Source: Methyloversatilis discipulorum
GTDB taxonomy: Bacteria; Pseudomonadota; Gammaproteobacteria; Burkholderiales; Rhodocyclaceae
DNA length: 64,000 nucleotides
Assembly (NCBI RefSeq): GCF_000385375.1
Contig: NZ_ARVV01000001.1
Span: forward strand, 372,001-436,000
Reading direction: 5' to 3'
Of this stretch, positions 28,440-36,817 are shown one piece after another. How positions within the stretch are numbered: position 1 is the stretch's first letter; every line of letters begins with the position of its first letter. The notes beneath the pieces are model-generated. The model did not search any database, was not told the DNA's origin, and worked only from the letters and a program-made list of their open reading frames with translations. Made by a program: the position numbers and the translations under genes.

Positions 28440-29768
28440 ATGTCACCCAGCGAAGCACAGCAGTTCCTGAAGGAGAACGAGGTCAAGTACATCCTCGCGC
28501 AGTTCGTGGATATCCACGGTTCGGCCAAGACCAAGTCGGTTCCGGCCGAGCACTACAACACCGTGGTCACGGATGGCGCCGGCTTCGCCGGTTTTGCGAT
28601 CTGGGGCATGGGCATGACGCCCAATGTCGATGCCGACTACATGGCCGTCGGCGACGCCTCGACGCTGTCGCTGGTGCCCTGGCAGCCGGGCTATGCCCGC
28701 ATCGCCTGTGACGGTCACACCCACGGCAAGCCGCACGAATACGACACCCGCGTCGTGCTGAAGAAGCAGCTGGAGCAGATCACCGCCCGCGGCTGGACCT
28801 TCTTCACCGGCATGGAGCCGGAGTTCTCGCTGCTGCGCAAGGTCGAAGGCAAGATCCTGCCGGCCGACCCGGGCGACACGCTGTCCAAGCCCTGCTACGA
28901 CTACAAGGGCCTGTCGCGCGCCCGCGCATTCCTTGAGCGCCTGTCCGAATCGCTGCGCGCGGTCGGCATCGACGTCTATCAGATCGACCACGAAGACGCG
29001 AACGGCCAATTCGAGATCAACTACACCTTCACCGACGCGCTGACCTCCTGCGACCACTACACCTTCTTCAAGATGGGTGCCGCCGAGATCGCCGCCGAAC
29101 TGGGCCTGATCTGTTCCTTCATGCCCAAGCCCTTCTCGAACCGCCCGGGCAATGGCCTGCACATGCACATGAGCATCGGCGACGGCAAGCGCAACCTGTT
29201 CGAGGACAAGTCGGACAAGAACGGCCTCGCCCTGTCCAAGCTGGCCTACCACTGGGCTGCCGGTCTGCTCAAGCACGCGCCGGCGCTGGCCGCTCTGTGC
29301 TGCCCGACCGTCAATTCATACAAGCGTCTGGTGGTCGGCCGCTCGCTGACCGGCGCCACCTGGGCACCGGCCTACATCTGCTACGGCGGCAACAACCGCA
29401 GCGGCATGATCCGCAGCCCGGGCGGCCGCCTGGAACTGCGCCTGCCGGACGCGTCCTGCAATGCTTACCTCGCGACGGCCGCGGTCATCGCCGCCGGCAT
29501 GGACGGGGTGAACAACGAGCTCGATCCGGGCGCGCCGAACAACGACAACCTGTACGACTACAGCCAGGCCCAGCTCGATGCGGCCGGCATCCGCGTACTG
29601 CCGCAGAACCTGCATGAGGCGCTGGTGGCGCTCGAGAAGGACGAAGTGATCCGTGCCGCACTCGGTCCGGTCGTCGATGAGTTCCTGCGCCTCAAGCATA
29701 TGGAGTGGGTCGAGTACATGCGTCACGTTTCCGATTGGGAAGTGAGCAGCTACCTCGAATTCTTCTGA
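28440..29768 (+). CDS. gmaS: gamma-Glutamylmethylamide synthetase (GlnT/type III glutamine synthetase-like)
   Basis: 442 residues from the ATG at 28440 with agggaggga upstream. Glutamine-synthetase fold: the metal-ligand region [31 protein letters not shown] with the metal His, then SYKRLV and [26 protein letters not shown]. It ligates methylamine to glutamate with ATP, forming gamma-glutamylmethylamide, the entry step of the NMG pathway. Context (mgd and mgs on either side) sets it apart from other GlnT-like enzymes. Confidence 0.93.
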   Translation: MSPSEAQQFLKENEVKYILAQFVDIHGSAKTKSVPAEHYNTVVTDGAGFAGFAIWGMGMTPNVDADYMAVGDASTLSLVPWQPGYARIACDGHTHGKPHEYDTRVVLKKQLEQITARGWTFFTGMEPEFSLLRKVEGKILPADPGDTLSKPCYDYKGLSRARAFLERLSESLRAVGIDVYQIDHEDANGQFEINYTFTDALTSCDHYTFFKMGAAEIAAELGLICSFMPKPFSNRPGNGLHMHMSIGDGKRNLFEDKSDKNGLALSKLAYHWAAGLLKHAPALAALCCPTVNSYKRLVVGRSLTGATWAPAYICYGGNNRSGMIRSPGGRLELRLPDASCNAYLATAAVIAAGMDGVNNELDPGAPNNDNLYDYSQAQLDAAGIRVLPQNLHEALVALEKDEVIRAALGPVVDEFLRLKHMEWVEYMRHVSDWEVSSYLEFF

Positions 29769-29787
29769 TCATCCCCGGAGAACTGTT

Positions 29788-30696
29788 ATGTGTGGAATCG
29801 TGGGTTTGCTGGTCAAGACACCGGCATTGAAGGAACGCCTGGGCGAACTGATGGTGCCCATGCTGATCGGCATGACCGAGCGTGGTCCGGACTCGGCGGG
29901 TCTGGCCGTGTTCGGCGACACGCTGGCTGAGAACTCGCGCAAGCTGAGCCTGTACTCGGGCCTCACCGACGACGGTGCGGACTTCAACTGGCACGGCCTG
30001 ACGCATGCGCTGAAGGAGCACCTCGATGTCGATGCGCACATCGACGTCAAGCACAACCACGCGGTGCTGTCCTTCGCCGTGTCGCCGGAACTGGTCAAGC
30101 GCTGGCTGCGCGAGAACCATCCGAAGCTGCACATCCTGAGCACCGGTCGCACCATCGACCTGTACAAGGACATCGGCACGCCGGCCCAGGTGGCCGACCG
30201 CTACGACTTCAAGTCGATGAAGGGTTCGCACCTGGTGGGCCACACCCGCATGGCGACCGAGTCGGCGGTGACGCCGGATCGCGCACACCCCTTCACCGCC
30301 GGCGAAGACTTCTGCCTGGTGCACAACGGTTCGCTGTCGAACCCGAACTCGATCCGCCGCAAGCTCACGCCGGCCGGCATCCACTTCGAAACCGACAACG
30401 ACACCGAAGCGGCCTGCCGCTTCCTCGAATGGCGTCTGCGTGAAGGCGACGACCTGGAAGTCGCGCTGCAGAAGGGCTTCGACGAACTGGACGGCTTCTT
30501 CACCTTCCTGATGGGTACGCCGGACAAGCTCGCGCTGATCCGCGACCCCTTCGCCTGCAAGCCCGCTGTTGTGGCCGAAACCGACGACTACGTCGCGATC
30601 GCGTCGGAGTTCCGTTCGCTGGCCCACCTGCCTGGCGTCAAGCACGCCAACGTGTTCGAACCCGCGCCCGAGGAGATGTACGTATGGAACGCATGA
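29788..30696 (+). CDS. mgsA: N-methylglutamate synthase subunit A (class II glutamine amidotransferase-like)
   Basis: 302 residues beginning MCGIVG, so Cys2 becomes the N-terminal nucleophile. The amidotransferase glutaminase fold is seen in RGPDSAGLAVFG, GHTRMATES and LVHNGSLSN. In this setting it hydrolyses gamma-glutamylmethylamide and hands methylamine, instead of ammonia, to the synthase subunit. It overlaps mgsB by 13 bp. It resembles the amidotransferase domain of glutamate synthase, of which MgsABC are the separated parts. Confidence 0.92.
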   Translation: MCGIVGLLVKTPALKERLGELMVPMLIGMTERGPDSAGLAVFGDTLAENSRKLSLYSGLTDDGADFNWHGLTHALKEHLDVDAHIDVKHNHAVLSFAVSPELVKRWLRENHPKLHILSTGRTIDLYKDIGTPAQVADRYDFKSMKGSHLVGHTRMATESAVTPDRAHPFTAGEDFCLVHNGSLSNPNSIRRKLTPAGIHFETDNDTEAACRFLEWRLREGDDLEVALQKGFDELDGFFTFLMGTPDKLALIRDPFACKPAVVAETDDYVAIASEFRSLAHLPGVKHANVFEPAPEEMYVWNA

Positions 30697-31373
30697 CCTT
30701 TGATCTCGCCAGCTCGTCGCTGACCGAGATGAACACCTTCCTGCACAAGGGTCTTGAGGAGGGCGACAAGCGCCACATTTCAGTGCTGAACCCGGACGGC
30801 GCGCACAACATCGCAGTCGGCCTGAACCAGCCAGTCACGGTCGAGGTGCATGGCCATGCGGGTTACTACGCCGCCGGCATGAACAAGCACGCCCGCGTCG
30901 TCATCCACGGCAGCGCCGGCACCGGCGTGGCCGAGAACATGATGAGCGGCACCGTGCATGTGAAGGGTTTCGCCTCGAACGGCGCCGGCGCCACCGCCCA
31001 CGGCGGTCTGCTGGTGATCGACGGTGACGCCGGCCTGCGCTGCGGCATTTCGCTGAAGGGCGGCGACATCGTCGTCGGCGGCAGCGTCGGCAGCTTCTCC
31101 GGCTTCATGGCCCAGGCCGGCCACATGGTCATCTGTGGCGACGCCGGCGACGCGCTCGGCGACTCGCTGTACGAAGCGGTCATCTACCTGCGCGGCAACG
31201 TCAAGTCGCTCGGTGCCGATGCACGTTTCGAGGACATGACCGACGCCGACTACGCGACGCTGGCCGAACTGCTGTCGAAGGCCGGTCTCGAGCACGACCC
31301 GAAGAGCTTCAAGCGCATCGCTTCCGCGCGTTCCCTGTACCACTGGAACGCCGACGCGAACCAGGAGTATTGA
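30684..31373 (+). CDS. mgsB: N-methylglutamate synthase subunit B (glutamate-synthase GXGXG-domain-like)
   Basis: 229 residues made almost entirely of a right-handed beta-helix of G-x-x-G-x-x-x-G repeats (HGHAGYYAAG, HGSAGTGVAENM, GGDIVVGGSVGSFSGF, CGDAGDALGDSLYEA), as in the C-terminal GXGXG domain of glutamate synthase large subunit. It is structural and probably joins the amidotransferase and synthase subunits. Confidence 0.92.
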   Translation: MERMTFDLASSSLTEMNTFLHKGLEEGDKRHISVLNPDGAHNIAVGLNQPVTVEVHGHAGYYAAGMNKHARVVIHGSAGTGVAENMMSGTVHVKGFASNGAGATAHGGLLVIDGDAGLRCGISLKGGDIVVGGSVGSFSGFMAQAGHMVICGDAGDALGDSLYEAVIYLRGNVKSLGADARFEDMTDADYATLAELLSKAGLEHDPKSFKRIASARSLYHWNADANQEY

Positions 31374-31380
31374 CCCACAC

Positions 31381-31399
31381 GGAGCGGCGACGCCGCTCC
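31381..31399. promoter_or_regulatory. Hairpin in the mgsB-mgsC spacer
   Basis: ggagcggcg-a-cgccgctcc is a perfect 9-bp inverted repeat just after the mgsB stop, in the only long spacer (106 bp) within mgsABC. No T run follows. It could be an mRNA-stabilising hairpin that sets subunit ratios; function inferred only from position. Confidence 0.5.
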
Positions 31400-31479
31400 G
31401 GGCCCCGAGGGGCGGCGAGGAAGCTTGGGACGACCCGGTGCTTCCTCCGGTGCAGACACGGATACATCAAGGACTCAAC

Positions 31480-32844
31480 ATGGACATCAAACCCGTATCG
31501 TTCAAGCGCGTCTCCCGCGAGGAGTCCGCCAGCTTCGACCGCAGCGTCATCGACTACATCCAGAACGCCGCGGCGCACGGCCTGTACGAAATCCGCGGCA
31601 TGGGCGCCAAGCGCAAGCTGCCGCATTTCGACGACCTGGTCTTCCTCGCCGGTTCGCTGTCGCGTTACCCGCTCGAAGGCTATCGCGAGAAGTGCGTCAC
31701 CAAGACCATTCTCGGCACCCGCTTCGCCAAGAAGCCGCTCGAGCTGGACATCCCGATCACCGTCGCCGGCATGAGCTTCGGCGCGCTGTCGGCCAACGTG
31801 AAGGAATCGCTGGGCCGTGCCGCCACCGAGATGGGCACCACCACGACCACCGGTGACGGCGGCATGACGCCGGAAGAGCGCAACTCGTCGAAGACGCTGG
31901 TGTATCAGTGCCTGCCGTCGCGTTACGGCTTCAACCCGGACGACGTGCGTCGCGCCGACGCCATCGAAGTGGTGATCGGCCAGGGCGCCAAGCCGGGCGG
32001 CGGCGGCATGCTGCTGGGCCAGAAGGTGAACCCGCGCGTGGCCAAGATGCGCACGCTGCCGCAAGGCGTCGACCAGCGCTCGGCCTGCCGTCACCCGGAC
32101 TGGACCGGTCCGGACGATCTGGCGATCAAGATCCAGGAACTGCGCGAACTGACCGACTGGGAAAAGCCGATCTACGTGAAGGTCGGTGCCACCCGCACCT
32201 TCAACGACGTCAAGCTGGCTGTCCATGCCGGCGCCGACGTGGTGGTGGTCGATGGCATGCAGGGCGGCACCGCAGCTACCCAGACCTGCTACATCGAACA
32301 CATCGGCATCCCGACGCTGGCTGCAGTCCGCCAGGCGGTCGATGCGCTGGAAGACCTGAACATGAAGGGCGAAGTGCAGCTCATCGTGTCCGGCGGCATC
32401 CGCAGCGGCGCCGACGTCGCCAAGGCGCTGGCCATGGGCGCCGATGCGGTCGCGATCGGCCAGGGCATCCTGTACGCGCTCGGCTGTAACTCGGAAACCT
32501 ATATCCAGAACGGTCAGCACATGTCGGCGCTGGAAGGTTACGACGCGCTCGGCACCACGCCCGGCTTCTGCCACCACTGCCATACCGGCAAGTGCCCGGT
32601 CGGCGTGACCACGCAGGATTCGGTGCTCGAACAGCGCCTGCAGCCGGATGTCGGTGCCCGTCGCGTCAAGAACTACCTGAAGACGCTGAACATGGAGCTG
32701 ACCACGATCGCTCGTGCCTGCGGCAAGCAGAACGTGCATCACCTGGAGCGCGAAGATCTGGTCGCCCTGACGCTGGAAGCCGCCGCCATGGCGCGCATCC
32801 CGCTGGCAGGCACCAGCTGGATCCCGGGCCACAACGGCTACTGA
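31480..32844 (+). CDS. mgsC: N-methylglutamate synthase subunit C (glutamate-synthase FMN domain-like)
   Basis: 454 residues from the ATG at 31480 (MDIKPV), with aagga upstream. FMN-binding TIM barrel of glutamate synthase: AGMSFGALS, GDGGMTPEER, GQGAKPGGGG, VVVVDGMQGGTAAT, SGGIRSGADVAKALAMGA. The 3Fe-4S cysteines are in CHHCHTGKCPVG. It condenses methylamine with 2-oxoglutarate and reduces the imine to N-methylglutamate. Last enzyme gene of the NMG set. Confidence 0.93.
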   Translation: MDIKPVSFKRVSREESASFDRSVIDYIQNAAAHGLYEIRGMGAKRKLPHFDDLVFLAGSLSRYPLEGYREKCVTKTILGTRFAKKPLELDIPITVAGMSFGALSANVKESLGRAATEMGTTTTTGDGGMTPEERNSSKTLVYQCLPSRYGFNPDDVRRADAIEVVIGQGAKPGGGGMLLGQKVNPRVAKMRTLPQGVDQRSACRHPDWTGPDDLAIKIQELRELTDWEKPIYVKVGATRTFNDVKLAVHAGADVVVVDGMQGGTAATQTCYIEHIGIPTLAAVRQAVDALEDLNMKGEVQLIVSGGIRSGADVAKALAMGADAVAIGQGILYALGCNSETYIQNGQHMSALEGYDALGTTPGFCHHCHTGKCPVGVTTQDSVLEQRLQPDVGARRVKNYLKTLNMELTTIARACGKQNVHHLEREDLVALTLEAAAMARIPLAGTSWIPGHNGY

Positions 32845-32872
32845 TCCACGCCGCCATGAGGAGTCTGCGGAC

Positions 32873-33202
32873 GTGACCGGCTGGCTCTTCCTGCTGGGCG
32901 CCATCGTTGCGGAAGTCATAGCAACGAGTGCGCTCAAGCAGGTCGAGGGCCTGTCACGTCCGCTGCCTCTGGCGTTCACGGTCGTCGGTTACGTCATCGC
33001 GTTTTCGCTGATGTCGCTGTCGCTGAAGACCATACCGATCGGCATCGCCTACGCGGTGTGGTCGGGCGTCGGCATCGTCGCGATATCAATAATCGGCCTC
33101 ATCGCATTCGGCCAGCGACTCGATACGGCAGCGCTCGCGGGCATCGCCCTTATCGTGAGCGGGGTCGCCGTGATCCAGCTCTTTTCGAAGTCCCAGGCCT
33201 GA
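32873..33202 (+). CDS. Small multidrug resistance (SMR/EmrE-like) transporter
   Basis: 109 residues from a GTG at 32873 with gaggag upstream. Four membrane segments, the essential membrane Glu14 (GAIVAEVIATSALK) and the KTIPIGIAYAVWSGVG signature of the SMR family. Members export quaternary amines or guanidinium by proton antiport, as homo- or heterodimers. It sits 28 bp behind mgsC in the same direction, so it may export or balance small amines in this organism (inference). Confidence 0.92.
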   Translation: MTGWLFLLGAIVAEVIATSALKQVEGLSRPLPLAFTVVGYVIAFSLMSLSLKTIPIGIAYAVWSGVGIVAISIIGLIAFGQRLDTAALAGIALIVSGVAVIQLFSKSQA

Positions 33203-33323
33203 ACAACGCAACACCTACAGACACTTTCCCGAGGAGATCCCACCACCGCACATCCGACGTTCCACATCTGCTGCTGACGATTTCATCCCATCAAAAAATG
33301 CACCCATAAAGGAGGAGAGCAAG

Positions 33324-33677
33324 ATGGATCAAAGCAAAAGCAAACACCCCGTAAGTCCCGCGCTCGAACGCCGCATCAACAGCATGTTCGGTCGGGACAA
33401 GGCCATGTCTCTGGGCGCCCTGCTCGGACTGTGGCTTGCGCTGGGCTATGTGTACCTCGCCGTACCACACGGCTTCCTCGGCTCGCCCGTCGGCATCGTG
33501 CTGACCGTGGCAGGCTCGCTCGTACTGCTGTTCAACACGGCATCGGTGATCGCCATGCTTCGTCATTACGCCGAAGACCGCGAACACATCTACGGCATCG
33601 ACATCCACCACCTCGACGAACACCGCGCCCGTGCCCGCAAGGCCGCACTGCGCCCGGCTCACGTCGACATCGGCTGA
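33324..33677 (+). CDS. Small membrane protein 1 of the amine-permease block, unknown family
   Basis: 117 residues with a very strong ribosome-binding site (aaaggaggag). Two predicted membrane segments (about 28-48 and 54-78), both ends hydrophilic; the C-terminal tail is His- and Arg-rich (GIDIHHLDEHRARARK). The layout recalls the DUF485/DUF4212 partners of solute:sodium symporters, but I do not see a firm match. First of three small membrane proteins preceding the APC permease. Confidence 0.75.
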   Translation: MDQSKSKHPVSPALERRINSMFGRDKAMSLGALLGLWLALGYVYLAVPHGFLGSPVGIVLTVAGSLVLLFNTASVIAMLRHYAEDREHIYGIDIHHLDEHRARARKAALRPAHVDIG

Positions 33678-33688
33678 GGAGTGCACAC

Positions 33689-34090
33689 ATGTCCCGCAAC
33701 GCCTACAAACCCCCTGTGCAGAAGGGCTTCGGTCAGTTCGTCGACGCCATGGTCGTACTGGCGCTGGTCTATCTGAGCCTGCTCGCGCCGCTGCTGCTCG
33801 GCGGCACCGCCGCCGAATCGGAAGCGCCGGCCGACAAGCCGGTCGCCACCTGGGAAGCGATGAAGCAGAACGAAACGATGGCCGCGCAATGGCAGAAGCT
33901 CGGCTTCGACGCCGAAACGGCCGAGCCCATCGTCAGCAAGAAGTTCAGCTACGAGATCGAACCCTGGTCGCTGGGCATCACCGTCGCCGTGATCGCCATC
34001 TACTTCTTCTTCGTGCTCAAGGTGTCCGACCGCGAGTACCGCGAAGTCATCAACGAGCGCTTCGGCCCGCGCGCCGGCAAGGAGGACTGA
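33689..34090 (+). CDS. Small membrane protein 2 of the amine-permease block, unknown family
   Basis: 133 residues from the ATG at 33689. Membrane segments near 19-38 and 95-115 with a periplasmic-type loop between them (TWEAMKQNETMAAQWQKLGF). 11 bp after gene 1 and 3 bp before gene 3, so they are co-translated. Family not recognised. Confidence 0.75.
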   Translation: MSRNAYKPPVQKGFGQFVDAMVVLALVYLSLLAPLLLGGTAAESEAPADKPVATWEAMKQNETMAAQWQKLGFDAETAEPIVSKKFSYEIEPWSLGITVAVIAIYFFFVLKVSDREYREVINERFGPRAGKED

Positions 34091-34093
34091 GTC

Positions 34094-34234
34094 ATGGATT
34101 TCTGGACGGCACTGGAATACGCGGCCTGGGGCATTTCGATCGTGCTGATCGGCTGGATGCTGGTCGATGCGCGCTTCGTCAGCACTACCTACGGCGAAGA
34201 CTTCCTGCTCAGCTCGCGCGAAGGCGACGAGTGA
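34094..34234 (+). CDS. Very small membrane protein 3 of the amine-permease block (46 aa)
   Basis: 46 residues: one membrane helix (about 7-24, YAAWGISIVLIGWMLV) followed by a short soluble tail (FVSTTYGEDFLLSSREGDE). It starts 3 bp after the stop of the preceding gene and ends 50 bp before the permease. Codon use and the tight spacing support a real gene although it is below the usual size cut-off for gene finders. Confidence 0.7.
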   Translation: MDFWTALEYAAWGISIVLIGWMLVDARFVSTTYGEDFLLSSREGDE

Positions 34235-34284
34235 TCGGTGGTTCGAACCACGCACAACGGCGTGCGTGAAGACGGGAGAACAAG

Positions 34285-35679
34285 ATGGGAACTGCAACTG
34301 CAGCGGCAGGGAAGCAGGAGAAGATTTCACTGCTGAAAGTGTTGGGCCCGGTGCACGTATGGGCACTGGGCGTCGGGATCGTGCTGGTCGGCGAGTACAT
34401 GGGCTGGAACTTCTCGGTAGCGAAGGGCGGTGCCTACGGCGCGCTGATCGCCTGCTGGGTGATCGGCCTGCTCTATACCTGTGTGGCGATGATCGATTCC
34501 GAGGTGACCTCCACGGTCGCTGCGGCGGGTGGTCAGTACACGCAGGCCAAGCACATCATCGGGCCCTTGATGGCCTTCAACGTCGGCCTCTATCTGGTGA
34601 TGGCCTACACCATGCTGGAGGCGGCCGACGCGCTGGTAGTCGGTGACCTGCTGCACGCGGTAGCGGCACAGTACGGCGCCGAGCTCGATCCCAAGCCCTT
34701 CGTGGTGCTGACGATCGCCTTCCTCGCCTGGCTGAACTACCGCGGCGTGTTCATGACGCTGACGGTGAACTTCGTCATCACCGCCTTCGCCGTGCTCGCC
34801 ATCCTGGTGCTGTTCTTCAGCACCACCGGCATCGCCGGCGGCGAGAGCGTGCTGCGTCACAGCGAACTGCTGACCGATCTGCCCTACGGCTGGATCGGCG
34901 TACTCGCTTCGCTGCAGTTCGGCATGTGGTACTACCTCGGCATCGAAGGCACCTGCCAGGCGGCGGAAGAAGTGCGCTCGGCCGGCCGCTCGATTCCGCT
35001 CGGCACCATGGGCGGCATGATGACGCTGCTGATCGCGGCTTCGCTGACCTGGTACATCTGCACCGGCCTCATCCCGTGGGAATACCTGGGCCAGGCGACG
35101 ACGCCGCTGTACGACGCGGCGCGACTGACCGGCAATGTCGAGCTCGAGGTGATCCTGTTCATCGGCACCATGTTCGCCGCCATCGCGTCGGCCAACGGCT
35201 GCATCAATGACGCCTCCCGTGCCTGGTTCTCGATGTCGCGCGACCGCTACATGCCGCACTGGTTCGGTGCCGTGCATCCGCGCTACCGCACGCCCTACCG
35301 CGCCATCCTGTTCCTGATCCCGATCGCCGTGTCCTTCGCCTTCACCGGGCTGCTCGATCAGGTGATCACCTTCTCCATCCTGTCGGGCCTGCTGGGTTAC
35401 ACCTTCATGTCCTTCAACATCGTGCGTTTCCGCCGGCTGTGGCCGCTGGGGTCGATCGAGCGCGGTTACGTGCATCCCTACCACCCGCTGCCCTGCATCG
35501 TGCTCGGCCTGCTGTGCGGCGCGACCTACTTCGCCACCTATCTGGGCTACGGCACCTCGCTGCTGTCCATCATGGCCTTCTACATCCTGGTGTCGATCTG
35601 GTTCGTCGTGCGTCGCTATCCCTACGTGAAGCGCGGCGAACAATTCACGATGCCGTGGCCGCGTCCGAAGGGCTACTGA
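34285..35679 (+). CDS. APC-superfamily permease, ethanolamine-permease-like
   Basis: 464 residues, about 12 membrane segments. Early helix GVGIVLVGEYMGWNFSVAKGG and AAGGQYTQAKHIIGP are close to the ethanolamine/amino-acid permease branch, as is QFGMWYYLGIEGTCQAAEEV. Its place between the NMG pathway and the QHNDH operon suggests it imports a primary amine (methylamine, ethylamine or ethanolamine); the exact substrate is inferred. ATG at 34285 follows gggagaacaag. Its stop overlaps the next start. Confidence 0.9.
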   Translation: MGTATAAAGKQEKISLLKVLGPVHVWALGVGIVLVGEYMGWNFSVAKGGAYGALIACWVIGLLYTCVAMIDSEVTSTVAAAGGQYTQAKHIIGPLMAFNVGLYLVMAYTMLEAADALVVGDLLHAVAAQYGAELDPKPFVVLTIAFLAWLNYRGVFMTLTVNFVITAFAVLAILVLFFSTTGIAGGESVLRHSELLTDLPYGWIGVLASLQFGMWYYLGIEGTCQAAEEVRSAGRSIPLGTMGGMMTLLIAASLTWYICTGLIPWEYLGQATTPLYDAARLTGNVELEVILFIGTMFAAIASANGCINDASRAWFSMSRDRYMPHWFGAVHPRYRTPYRAILFLIPIAVSFAFTGLLDQVITFSILSGLLGYTFMSFNIVRFRRLWPLGSIERGYVHPYHPLPCIVLGLLCGATYFATYLGYGTSLLSIMAFYILVSIWFVVRRYPYVKRGEQFTMPWPRPKGY

Positions 35680-36356
35680 TGACGGTCGCGACGATGGCGG
35701 CGCTGCTGCTCGGCGGCGGACTGTTCGCGTGGTGGCAGCAGCGCACGCAGCGGCAGTTCCGCGACGAGCGCGCAGCGGTGTTCGACCACTGCGCCGGCAT
35801 GTTCGACGCGGTCGGCGTGGCCGATTCGGGGGCGGAGTACCCGCGCCTGAGCGGCCGCTACGGCGGTGCGCAGTTCGAGCTGCAGGCCATGCTCGATCAC
35901 GTCGGCTACCGCAAGGTGCCGTCGCTGTGGCTGTCGGTGACGCTGCGCACACCCTTGCCGGTAGGTGGCCGTTTCGACCTGCTGATGCGGCCACAGAACA
36001 TCGAGTTCTGGTCGGCCTCGGACGGCATGGACGAGCGCATCGATCTGCCCGCCGACTGGCCGGTTCACCAGATCGCCAAGGTCAGCCCGGCCGGCTGGCG
36101 GCCGCCGCTGGGTGCACTGCGCGAAGCGGCCGGCAGCCTGATCGACGAGCCCTCGTTCAAGGAACTGCTGGTGAGCCCGCGCGGCGTGCGCATCGTGTTC
36201 CGCGTCGGAGGCGTACAGCGCGCGCACTACCTGGTGCTGCGCTCGCTGCTGCCGGACGAGACGCGCGTCGAGCCGGAGCTGTTGCAGCCGCTGCTCGATG
36301 CCGCACTGCGCATCGCTTCGTCGCTGAAGCTTACGAAACTGGAGAAGGCAGCATGA
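35679..36356 (+). CDS. Membrane-anchored protein of unknown function
   Basis: 225 residues; its ATG overlaps the permease stop by 1 bp. An N-terminal membrane anchor (about 3-20, ATMAALLLGGGLFAWW) precedes a soluble cytoplasmic domain of alternating strands and helices. I do not recognise the family. Tight coupling to the permease suggests an accessory role. Confidence 0.75.
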   Translation: MTVATMAALLLGGGLFAWWQQRTQRQFRDERAAVFDHCAGMFDAVGVADSGAEYPRLSGRYGGAQFELQAMLDHVGYRKVPSLWLSVTLRTPLPVGGRFDLLMRPQNIEFWSASDGMDERIDLPADWPVHQIAKVSPAGWRPPLGALREAAGSLIDEPSFKELLVSPRGVRIVFRVGGVQRAHYLVLRSLLPDETRVEPELLQPLLDAALRIASSLKLTKLEKAA

Positions 36357-36652
36357 CTTCCGCAAGCGTATCGACACCATCCCGTCCGCCGCATCCGTTC
36401 TTCGTGCTCGCCGCCGCGCTGCTGCTGCCTGGCATGGGGCAGGTGCTGAACGGCATGCTGGTGCGGGCGTGGATCATGCTGTTCTTCGCGCTCAGCCTCG
36501 GCGTCGTGAGCTGGCACATGACGACGCCCGAGCATTCATTCGTCGGGCGCCATGCCGGCGGCTTTTTCGTCTATGCCGTCATGGTCATGGACGCCTACGT
36601 CTGGGCGCGTTACAGGCACACACTGGCCCGAGTCCGCGCGGGCCAGCGCTGA
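36353..36652 (+). CDS. Small integral membrane protein, unknown function
   Basis: 99 residues overlapping the previous gene by 4 bp (ATGA). Three membrane segments (about 16-33, 38-55, 67-86); the first contains PGMGQVLNG, a pattern seen in small TM2-like proteins. It ends the permease block, just before a strong terminator. Confidence 0.75.
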   Translation: MTSASVSTPSRPPHPFFVLAAALLLPGMGQVLNGMLVRAWIMLFFALSLGVVSWHMTTPEHSFVGRHAGGFFVYAVMVMDAYVWARYRHTLARVRAGQR

Positions 36653-36681
36653 AGGGGCGGCGCACACCGTCCTCACCTTGG

Positions 36682-36731
36682 CCGGTACATGCGGGGCGGC
36701 TCCTCCTGCGCCGCATGTACCGGGTCTTTTT
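36682..36731 (+). terminator. Rho-independent terminator after the permease block
   Basis: A perfect 13-bp stem, ccggtacatgcgg (36682-36694) with ccgcatgtaccgg (36711-36723), 16-base loop, followed by gtcttttt. It separates the permease operon from the first TorF gene 87 bp downstream. Confidence 0.85.
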
Positions 36732-36817
36732 CAAGGCATCCGCATTCGAACGAACTTCCTCCGGCGCGCGGCAAGCGTTCGCGCGTGCGGAACACATCCA
36801 GAAAGGTATCCGGCATC

